A DNA stretch of 64,000 bases from Diphasiastrum complanatum (taxonomy: Eukaryota; Streptophyta; Lycopodiopsida; Lycopodiales; Lycopodiaceae), in the NCBI GenBank assembly GCA_029204225.1, contig CM055097.1:13006721-13070720 (forward strand), written 5' to 3'. The notes beneath the pieces are model-generated. The model was not told the DNA's origin. It was given only the letters and a program-made list of their open reading frames with translations, and searched no databases. The position numbers and the translations under genes are program-made. The stretch's first letter is position 1, and each line of letters starts with the position of its first letter. Of the stretch, positions 42,301 to 54,300 are shown in pieces.

Positions 42301-45300
42301 GGTGTGTTAGGCCCGCCATGTCTATGGACCGTGCCGGGGCACACTACTCACACTGTCTTACCCTGTTAGACGTGTACGCTGGACACGCCCTTGACTGTGG
42401 TATCTGACCTCCTGAGTCCCCTAGGGTTCGGTACTGGTTATAGGCTCGTAACACTCTGGCACCCAGACGAACTCCTTTCCCTTCCCCTTAAGAAGATTTG
42501 TCATGGGAATTGCTATCTGAGCATAATCCTTGACAAATTGTCTGTAGTATCCCGAAAGGCCAAGAAAGACCTAAATGTTTGAAATATTGTGTGGTTTAGG
42601 CCAACTAAAAATGGCTCCCATCTTTCGAGATAATATGGCACAAATATGCTACTTCTTCTCACATTTAGGTTTTTTTGCGAATAGCTTATGGTTTCTAAGC
42701 AAATGGAACACCTTTTTGAGGTAAGCCAAATGCTCTTTTTTAGTTTTGCTGTAAACTAAAATATATTCTAGAAAAACTACCACAAATTTCCCTAAATATG
42801 GCCAGTGTTTCATCACGGACCTAAAAGTCGCTGGAGCATTGGTGAGTCCAAATGGCATCACCTTAAACTCATAATGACTGTGACGAGTTTTGAAAGCTGT
42901 TTTCAGGATATCTTCTGCCTTAATACGGACTTGATGATACCTCGAACATAGATCCATTTTACTAAAATATCTATCCCCATCGAGCTGATCAAACAACTTG
43001 TCTACCTGAGGGATAGGGTATAGGTGCTGCCCAAGGTGAACTGCTTGGTTGAATTTGCCCTTTATTTAGATATTTTGTTAGTTGTTTGGTTATTTCCTTA
43101 TCTTCTTAGCTATGGATGCTGTACTGGATACTAAATTAATGGCACGATCTACTTCTCTACTGGGTGGCAAACCACTAGATAAATCATCAGGAAAAACATC
43201 GTCATACTCATTCAACAGAACATCTAAATCTTTACTTTTATGAAATACATTATTGAAAACAGAGTCATTAACTGCAAGTCACAAAAAAGTACCTCATGCA
43301 CTACCATAAGCTAGATAAGCTCTGAGCTACACACCAAAGGACTGTTGGGAACTCCATGCTTCCTATGCAGGTGAACCTCCTGACCGTTTTTTTGAAAGCT
43401 AAGGGTATTATCCTGATGATTCCTTTGGAGAGTGGGGCCCAAACTGTAGAGCCAATCTCTCCCTAACACGAGGTCGGTACGGTCCAGATGCACGATCTAT
43501 GCTATGTCCACGTCCTGTATATAGGATTCGGCATAGTCCTAAACTTGGATACACGGTACTCCAGTACTCGAGATTATTGGTTACGCCTCGTTATTCTGAA
43601 CTAGGCCAGAAACCTAGAAGCCCGTTCTGACCCTTTTGGGTCGGAACGTCCTGTACGTTCCGGAACGAACTGGGTCAGAACGTTTTAAGGAAAAAAAAAC
43701 CAGGTATCAAAGTGCCACCTGCTGGCTGTGAAAGATTTCAGATCCTTAAGATCCAATCTACTTGAATGATCTTTGGTTAGAAAGAGAAATACACTACCAA
43801 TTTCACCAATGTAAAAAAATCAGCATCTACACACAATTTGAGATGCAAACACTAATAGAACTTGATCAAACTTGAATGAAATGATTATGTACTGTTGCTG
43901 TCCGTACAAAACCAGCAAGCTACTGTATTTCACACGTGTGGATCCAAAAATAGCAAATATAGATCATTTTAGACATAGAATTGCAAGCAATCACCAAGAT
44001 ATTGCACCAATGGATAGTAGAACCCAAGAAAACCATGTATAAGCATGAAATGAGATAGAGAAGAGAGAAGATGATTCTCTCCACGAGTTACATCCTTTTA
44101 TAGCAGGTTCAAACCCTATTTGGCCACTTGGCTTTCCCACCAAAATGCTAACCCTACCAATTTTGGGTCTAGATTCAATGTACCCAACTTATTCAAATTG
44201 AATCTACTCAAACTCGCATTCTATCTTTCCCACACTTTCAAAAAGTGTTTATTCAAATGAAATTTAGACTAATGAACTTTGAAAAGTCAACCTCTAAGTC
44301 TAAAACAAGTTTTGGCCTCAATATGCCAAATATGAAAATATTGCAAAATGTGATGAAACTAGTTGAATCTTTCACAATCCCTCTTCAACTAGTTTTAGCA
44401 TAGACTTTGATAATACTCCAAGTGAAGTCCTATGTTCCATGAACAAGTCTTTTCCCAATGCTTTGGTGAAGATATCAGCTACACATTCCCTTGAAGACAC
44501 ATGTTGAAGCTCCACCTCCTTTGCAATGACTCGCTCCCTCACAAAATGATATTGTATCTCAATATGCTTGCTCCTAGCATGAAAGATAGGATTGGATGCC
44601 ATTCTTTGGGCTGATTGATTGTCACAAAAGATGATTGGGCTCTCTGAAAAATCCAGCAAGTGAAGATCCTTGATCATCCTCTTGATCCATACCATCTCCT
44701 TTGTGCAATGTGTAAGAGCTTTGTACTCGGCCTCACTAGATGACAATGAGATAGTGGCTTGTTTCTTTGACATCCATGATATAGCTCCATCACCTATGAA
44801 AATACAATAAGAACTAATGGATTTCCTATCCATTACATCTCCAGCATAGTCCGAATCTGAAAATCCAAAAAGATTAGGTGACGATCTCTCATACAATATG
44901 CCAAAATCTCGAGTTCCAATGATGTACCTCAAAACTCGCTTTCCTAGCTTCCAATGCTCCTAGCATAGTTTTTGCCAATAGAACTTTGATCCATCATAAG
45001 AATGATCTTCTTCCTAAGAATAGATCTCCTTTCAATGATCATGTAATGCTCAAAATAGAAACAACCATAATTGATATAGCGAATAGTGTCCACTTGGGAT
45101 GCTTCACTATTTCTTACATCAATTTTACATATCAAGATGTGACTAGAACATGAAGAATCAATTAGAATGTAAATGAAATGATTCCACCATGCTTCCAACT
45201 CTGAACTCTCTGGAAAAATACAGCAAACAAACAATAAATGTGAGTGATCAACTTTTGCTTGCATGTCTCCTCCTCCTTTGTCCTTTGTTGCCTTGTATCC

Positions 45301-48300
45301 ACCATGATACTCCATGAATGAGCCTCCATCTTCATCTTGCCACAAGAAACCATCAAACCTTGGAAATCCATGAGTAGGTGAGTACATTAATGATGCAAAT
45401 CCAGCACCACATGACTTCATAAACCAAGTAGTTTGCACTAGTCCATCTTCAAAATCTACTTGACACAAGAAAATGACCATGAATTCACCAAAAATTGACA
45501 ATCTCCAAGTATTGGCACCAAGTAGCTCAACACTTGAGAACTTAGCCATGGATGAGTGACATAATGAACCTCCCATAGCTTCATTTCCATCAGCAAAATC
45601 AGCCAAGAATGCTAATACAAATCCAACATCAAAACAATGCTCACCAATGTAGCTAGTTTTACCATATCTTGACAATTTGCACACATCCACATGAAATTGC
45701 TCAAACATGAGATAGAACAAGTAAAGTAAACTTGAACAACACTTCCTTGCTGCTCCTTTGACCTTACTTGAGTCTTCAATATGCTGCAAAAACAGATCCA
45801 TAACACCTTTGCCAATCACCTCTCCTTTGATGTTCTTGACTAGCTCCAAATTGCCAACTTCCCTTTTGACTAGTTGAAGCGCTTTGAGATCAACCTCTTG
45901 ATCTTCAACTTGACCATCAAAGTTATTGAACAAAATTTGTTTTCCAGATCCATTACTTGATTTTACAGCAAGATAACATCCATCCACTTGCATAGCTCCA
46001 TGTACACAAGAAGATCTTCCAAAAGATGTTCCACTCTTCATAAGAGATCGATACTCAAGATCCATTGCTTGGATCCACTCCTCTTCTTTCCTTGCTTGAT
46101 CTACACTTGTAGGCTCATCCAAAGAGGTTAGGAAAGTAGCATAATTTCCAGAAACTACTTGCTTACCCTTTTGATCATATGTGAGCCTTGAAGGTACTTG
46201 TCTTTCTCTTGATGTTCTCCTTGGCTTTTGACTTGATGAAGGTCCATCATCACCACCATCCAAAGTAGGATCCTTCTCATCAACATCAAGAATGTTAGAT
46301 CCATCTACTTTACCATCAATCATGCTTGAAGACACCTTTGGAATGTTTCCCTCATCAAAAATGACATCTCTACCAACAATCACTTTGTTAGTAGAAGGAA
46401 TGTAAACCTTGTAGGCTTTACTCACCTCACTATATCCAACAAAAATACCTCTTCTTGAAGATGGATCCTCCTTGGTCCTATCATCAAGAGTAATGTTGAC
46501 ATAGCATGTGCATCCAAAGGTTCTTAGAAAGTTGACACTCGGCCTCCTCTTGAATAGCATCTCAAAAGGTGTCCTTCCATCCAAAATAGCACTCGGCCAC
46601 CTATTGCACAAGAAATTGGCACACAACAAAGCTTGATCCCAAAATGGTTTGTCAAGATTAGCACTTAACCTCATAGCTTTAGCACTTTCACATAAAATCC
46701 TATTCTTCCTTTCAGCCACTCCATTTTGTTGTGGGGTCCTTGATGTTGTATACTCCCTCTTGATTCCATGCTCATCACAAAAAGCCTTGAACTTGTTAGA
46801 TATGTACTCACCACCATTGTCACCTCTCAAGCACTTGATCTTTGTGGAAAATTGGTTCTCCCTTGCATTCTTGAACTTGACAAAGACATCATACACTTCA
46901 TCCTTGCTCTTTAGTAGATAGATCCAACAAAATCTACTAAAATCATCAATGAATGTTACATACATCTTAGCTCCACTATTGCTAATTGTACTAAATCCAT
47001 GAATATCCGGATGTACAAGTTGAAAAGGCTTTGTAGATTTAGAAATAGATCTAGTATAAGGTAGTCTATGTGACTTAGACAAAGCACAAGACTCACAAAC
47101 ATGTTTGTCATTACTTAAGGAACTTGGAAGACCAATCACAACCTTCTTCCTTGCCATTACCTCCAATGACTTGAAGTTGAGGTGTCCCATCCTTTTGTGC
47201 CAAACCTTTTGAATAAAAATTTGCTCCCTTGCAACACATCCAACTTGGTTAGTAATAACACAAGCATCAAGTTTGAACAACTTCCCTTGCCTTTTACCTT
47301 TTCCAATCAAGACATCCTTCCTTTTGATCAAACAAGCATCTCCATCAAACTCCACCTTGAGGCCCTTACTTAGCATTTGACTCACACTAAGCAAATTCTT
47401 GGTAATAGATGGAATAAACAAGACATCCTCCAAATGAACATTCCTATTTGTAGAGAGAGAAATAGGAATTGTGCCAATCCCTTTGATTGCACACTCACCA
47501 TCATTGGCCGTATAGATCACCCTCTTGTTATCTCCATATGCCAACAAAGAAGTGAAGTACTCTTCGTGAAAGGTCATGTGTGAACTTGCTCCACTATCAA
47601 TCCACCAAGGATCTAGATCTCCATCATTAGCAAGCATACATGAAGACATCACAAAAGCATCATCATTTGCATCTTGCACATTCAAACCATCTTTATCAAG
47701 AGTAAGATTACCTTGCTTGTCTCCTTGATCTCTCTTCTTCTTGTAGCATTCACTTGCAAAGTGTCCTTTGATGCCACAATAGAAGCACTTGAGCTTTGAT
47801 CTATCCTTCTTTTTGTCACTTGATTTTGCCCTTTAGACCACTTGCTTTTGGTTTTGCCCTTGAATTTTCCCTTTGTGAACATAGCATCCTCTTGAAGTGT
47901 CGATGTAGATCCACCTCTTGCTTGAAGCCTATATTCCTCATTGATCAAGATCTCTTGAAGATCCATCAAACTTGGCAAAGTCTTTTGAATAGCAATACTT
48001 TGAACAATGTTAGCATGAGCATCCAACAAGCCATTAAGAATCACTTGAATAAGCTCTCCTTCCTTAATGCTTTCATCTATGCAAGCTAACTCATCATTCA
48101 ATGCTTTCATTCTCAAAACAAAAGTACTTGGACTTTCTTTATTCTTTTGCAAACAAGAAAAGATTTGCCTTCTTAGAGTCAACACTCTAGAAGTAGACTT
48201 GGATTCATAAAGCTTCTTCAATGAATTCCAAGCTTCCAAAGATGATGTGCACTTACCAACTTCCTTGAGAAGTTCATTGGTAATATTCATCTTTATCATG

Positions 48301-51300
48301 TGTAGAGACTTCTTGGCCCTCTTGTCATACCTCAATTGATCTTGTTGTGTTGCTGGTCTCTCCTCCAAACCTACAACAATATCCAAAACATCATTCATCT
48401 CAAGAAGTGACTCCATCCTCATTTTCCACAATGAATAGTTACTTGAGGTAAGCCTATCATTGGCTTCCAACATGACTCCAATTGAGGTTGCCATGTAGCA
48501 ATGACCTGATCTTCTCTTTCAACCTGTTTCAATGCACAAAGCACTCCTTTGAACAACAACAGATGCTTTCAAAAGAAATCACCAAGATTTGAAACTATCT
48601 CACAAATTCTCTTCTAACACTTATCCAAGCAAATCAACATATAGAATCATGGAATCTTGATCAACCTATGATCTATCCTCAATCTAATGACTTTTGCCAC
48701 TTCCTAAGATTGAAACACACTCAAATGAAGTCCAGCAACCTCACTATTTAGAGATCCAATCAAAATTCGGGTTTTGACAAAATCACAAAAAATTGACTAT
48801 TCCAAATCTACATGCAAATGCTGAAAATTTGATATGCAATCTATAAGCCACCACTTAGGCTGAACCAATGATCCAAAAATCGGCCAAATCCAGCATGTGA
48901 ATTCAAAAAACGGAATTGAACAAGTATATTGACCTATTTAGTGTTTTGATCTACAAAAGATCCAATCTACAAAAGCAAAAAATCCGATTTTGGTGTAGAA
49001 TCCTCTCTAGCATGCTCTAGACTTGATATCTTCACCAAATCATTGATAGATCTGATTTCCTCCTTCATAACTTGAAACACAAGCTCTGATACCATGTGAA
49101 AGATTTCAGATCCTTAAGATCCAATCTACTTGAATGATCTTTGGTTAGAAAGAAAAATACACTACCAATTTCACCAATGTAAAAAAATCAGCATCTACAC
49201 ACAATTTGAGATGCAAACACTAATAGAACTTGATCAAACTTGAATGAAATGATTATGTACTGTTGCTGTCCGTACAAAACCAGCAAGCTACTGTATTTCA
49301 CACGTGTGGATCCAAAAATAGCAAATACAGATCATTCTACACATAGAATTGCAAGCAATCACCAAGATATTGCACCAATGGATAGTAGAACCCAAGAGAA
49401 CCATGTATAAGCATGAAATGAGATAGAGGAGAGAAGATGACTCTCTCCACGAGTTACATCCTTTTATAGCAGGTCCAAACCCTATTTGGCCACTTGGCTT
49501 TCCCACCAAAATGCTAACCCTACCAATTTTGGGTCTAGATTCAATGTACCCAACTTATTTAAATTGAATCTACTCAAACTCGCATTCTATCTTTCCCACA
49601 CTTTCAAAAAGTGTTTATTTAAATGAAATTTAGACTAATGAACTTTGAAATGTCAACCTCTAAGTCTAAAACAAGTTTTGGCCTCAATATGCCAAATATG
49701 GAAATATTGTAAAATGTGATGAAACTAGTTGAATCTTTCACACTGGCCGTGATCTTCCTTCTTGATAATATATTGAGGGACGCTTTATAATGTGTTGAGG
49801 GACGCTACAGATCAGAATTTAGTGTTTAATTTGTCTCCCACTCATTTTAACTACTCTTCTGCTCAAGTCAATTAATTATCCACTCTTGTCAATAGGCCAT
49901 CAAAAAATGTGGACAATCATTAAGGCCCTTTATTTACTCTTTGCCATTTCATAGAACATTCATTGCTTATGAGTCATCCTTACCCTTGTTTGGGTCTTCA
50001 TACACTATGAATAGTGCTCTATGGCCTCATTGAAGTTGGTGATTGTTTAAAGAGTTTTTTCTTACTTCATTGAGTAGCTTGAGAGACGTTTAGCATATGC
50101 ATCTGCTTATATTCTATTTAGCTTGACTATATTTATCATGGATTTAGTTACTGTTCTCCATCAGATTGATGATTGATCTATACATTTGTGATAGTCTATC
50201 TGTGTTCTGTGGTTATGTTTCACTCATAATTTGTGCTTGTATATGTTTTCAGCTTTCAAAATTGGCTTGCAGACCTATATTTTACACAATTGGACTTCAA
50301 TTATCCATCAGTTAAAGATGCAATGGTATGCTTACTAATGCATATGTGTTAAAGTCCTTGATTGTTTACCTGCACTGTTCCTAGATTACATGCTTTGGAC
50401 TTTAATGGTACTTGTAAAGAGGTTATATTCATTTGGCCAATTATCTCTATCATCTTTGATCTTGCCAAGATACCGATAGTGTACTGGAATTTATGCACCT
50501 GACAGCAATAAAATCAGACTTTCAAAAGACTTAGTATCTGTGCTTTGCAGGTACATCATGGATTCTATTCCGCTTATCATAACACCACACTCCAGCCCCA
50601 TATTGTTGCAGCAGTTCAGTCTTTACTCCAGCAAAGGAATGGGTTCTCAGTGATGGTCACTGGACATTCGATGGGGGGAGCTTTGGCTTCCTTTTGTGCC
50701 CTTGACCTTGTTGTAATCCCTCATCTTCATGGAAATCCTCTTTCATATCAATAGGATTCTACATGTTTTCTAATCTTTCACTTAAAGGGGATTATACAAT
50801 GAACATGTTTTCTTATTGTGAGTAATTTCTATGAGAGGGTATTGACCATGTATGTGGATCCAATGCTTTCAGGACTAAAAAGACTTGGAGAAATATATTT
50901 TATTGATTCTTAATCTCACATGGTCATCAGATTTGACCTTAAAATATTTAATGCTTTGACCCTAGACCATTCAGAACAAAAAAGATTTATTGGCAAGCCT
51001 CTGCATAGAAAGAGCCAGGGCATCCTGTAGAAACATGACTTCCTAGAAACAAACATAAAAGTGCAGCCATGCAGTGGACATGGAAGTGGAGCGTCAACGC
51101 AACCTTTCCTGTGCAATAATATCCGACTTGGCTCTCAATCAAGCGTAGATGTAATGGATAGCAATTGCAGGCACCTGAGCAGGACTTGATGATATTGAAA
51201 TCAACCAAACTACAAGGATGTTTTGACTGAAGACAAAGTAGAAGACAGTCCAAGCAAATGCAAATACCCTCAAAGAGTAGTCCAGGACGTAGCTCTACAA

Positions 51301-54300
51301 GATCTCACCTTAGGGAGGTGTACTTGTTCCCAGACGGCTTGCAGAGTCTTCATTTTCACCACTATAAGCTCTTGAAAAGATTCAGCAGTACTAGATTCCC
51401 TATAATCCAACTGAAAACATTTTCCAGCTTCAGCCTTCAATTAAATACCTGCCAATGCAGGTGGCCGACTCTTTAAATGCATACAAGATAAAACTTTTGC
51501 TAGTCACCATCTTCATGCTCAATTGTCTTCTGGTATTCCCTGAAAGAGAATTTTGGATTCTCCATAAGCACTATCGAAGGCAGGTTACTAGATACCGTTT
51601 TTTCTATGCTTTGTGAAATAAAGCTAGAGAGCTTCAACAGTGATCTTTGCATATCTAGATACAAACTAACTATTTGTAGCAAGTTTAGAATTGGTGGAGA
51701 GAATTCTAAACTAATGTATAGCAGTAGATCCTTATAAGAGCTTTAATAATTTGACCATCAAAAGAACTGATGCACATTGCAGTGGTATCATTATGATAAG
51801 AGAATTGAGGCATATATGAAAGAAAGAGAACTATTCAGATAATACATGAGAAGGCCTCTCTTATGTAAGACTTGATGTTAACCATATGCTAAATAGGTGT
51901 AAGCAAAAATGGCTTGATCTAATATTATTCCAGAGTTTAGAAAGTATCATATTACTTATTGTACAAGAAAACTCGTTTCTCTTCTAAATTAGGTGTACAA
52001 TATCAATTTCATACTTTTGCAAAAGCCTGATAGTTCATCAATATGTACCTTCTCTCTAACAAATCTTGTGCCTGTGAATTTGTCTGCTGATTATATATTC
52101 TTGTATCAGGTAAACTACAACATACAAGATGTTCAGGTGGTGACCTTTGGTCAGCCTCGGATTGGGAATCCCATTTTTGCATCTTTTTATGATTCATCTG
52201 TTCCAAAGACCATTCGCATGACTCATGGGCATGACATTATTCCTCACCTTCCTCCATACTATACAATTCTTGAAGAGAGGACCTATCATCATGTTGCAAG
52301 AGAGGTATGCCATGCAGCGGTTTTCTTACTAGACAGATATTGTAGACTGGAATGCAAGGTATTCATGATTTAATAACTGGAAGGAATTTTGATTGTTTGT
52401 CAGTGTTGTGAGTTCTCTGATACATATAAACATCATGTAGCTACAAGCCTTACAAGGCATCTAGTCTGATCCCATATAAATCGTTTATTTTTTTCGTTCT
52501 CTGATGAAACATATATTTTTGTTAATTGCTACCGATTCCTTTCAAATAAAGAATGTATCTGATATTTTGGTGGTTTTATTTCCAATTTGTATGTAGTGCT
52601 CCATAACATTCTGTTTGTAATTGGACTTTACTGTTTACCATCTGTTTTAGAATCGAAATCAAGCAGAATGCAGTGTGAATCTGCTTTATATAATAAACAG
52701 TAATTGAAATGTGAGGCTATGGCGTCATAGTTGGTCTTACGAGTTATTCATCTGAAAAGTGAAGATGTTTTCTATTACTAGAATCACACAAAGAACATGG
52801 AGACTGGTCAAAAGCATAAGTGTACTCAATCTTTGGTTTTGTGGAAGAATTATGTCCAATTGGAGTGGCTGCCTTAATATAAACAGGACTGTGTACCATT
52901 TCCAATTTTTGGGACCTTAATCTCTTGTACCTTTACTTTGATGTCTGTTTTGATATCTTCAAACCATAGCTCCTAGGGAACTGTCCCTAGGGCACCTAAG
53001 GAACCTTTCATAGGTAATTTTTTTTAGAAATTCTAATTTTCTTTTAAACCGCCTGAAATCCTATTACAGCCTGACTTCATGGGGGTGAAAACCCATTCAT
53101 AATAAATTGATTTTTGAGGTTCCTAAAAAAGGGTTTTTGTTCTTGTTTCTGTCTCTGTTCCTTAGTTTGAATAAAAGGTTTCTACTCTGGTTCTTGTTCC
53201 CAAGCTCCTAAGTTCCTATTCCTAAGTTCGTAAGTTAGAAAAGGGTTTTTGTTCTTGTTCATGTTCCTAAGTTTATATGATCCTAAGGTACCCAAGGAAC
53301 GGTAACTTGACAAAGTTTGGTAACTATCCTTCAAATAGTAGAAATGCTTAGAAAATCACAAAAATGCCTAAGAAATATTTTAAAGTTTACAAGGTCATGA
53401 CATTTGGATTCCATCTCCTTCATATCTTGTTCAAGTTTCATGAAGTGGCAAACAACTCTTGTGTGCGATTCCTTGTAAAACTTCCGTCAAGTGCTAATAG
53501 CGTTTCTACTTCTTGCTGAATGAGGATGTGTGCAATTTTCTCCTATTGAAATTGTTGTGCCAAACCTCAACTTCTGGAATTAGAAAATGAGGAAGAAGGT
53601 CCCAATATACAATGGATTTGGGCCTTATGTAAGGTGGAAATAAGGCCTTCATGTGGCTGCCTTTTATTAGCCCTCTTATTCTCAAGTTCTCTCTACATTA
53701 ACTAGTATTATTATCAATGTTCCTCCGAAGCCACAACCTCGTGGCCATACCATGAAAGAAAAGATGAAGAAACCCCTTCAAATCTAGTCGTCTGGAGATC
53801 TTACCACTAAAATGCATTTCATTCAATGAAACTCCGTTTCAAATTGTTTCAAATGGACCGTTCAAAATGGATTCCAAAATTAGACCCCCCCCCAAAAAAA
53901 CCTCCTAATCTGTGTGTGAGAGTTTCGCCTATAAAACTTTAGTTAAAACTCAATAGGGAATAGTTGAATTATCAATACCTTGTGCATGTGCATCGTGTGA
54001 TGTATCTTAATGTCTCATTGAGTCCTTAGTCATCTAAGTGTGTCGATTACCAGATGTTAAATTGTCATTGTATAGAGCTACAATCACTATCTAGACACTT
54101 AAAAAACACTTGGTTTTCCTACAACAAAAGGCTAGGAATAAACTAAGCCCAAAAAAATAAAATATAAAAACGTTTTGTCGTTTCTTTCTTGACAGAGCCG
54201 ATCTTCTTTTCCGTTTCAAGCATGTTTCAAACACGTTGTGAAAAGGCTTTTCGAAAAGGTCCACGAAACATTGATTATTATCCCAAGCTATAAGTGGTTT

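Larger units (their letters stand above)
43722..49747 (-). mobile_element. Copia element C3, complete insertion lacking reverse transcriptase
   Basis: Minus strand, with LTRs 43727-44376 and 49095-49742 flanked by perfect 5-bp target duplications CTGGC (43722-43726 and 49743-49747). PBS and polypurine tract are adjacent to the correct LTR ends. Order: gag, zinc knuckle, protease, integrase, start of RT, about 1.07 kb of unknown sequence, end of RT, RNase H. By eye the LTRs differ at roughly a dozen or so sites plus one small indel in 648 bp (about 2%), so it is the youngest insertion here. It interrupts the LTR-X fragment. It could move only with RT supplied in trans. Confidence 0.9.

Noticed and set aside
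49095-49742. C3 LTRs as a solo duplication unrelated to the internal region
   Set aside because: PBS, polypurine tract and target duplications all sit at the correct ends, so they are the LTR pair of one insertion.
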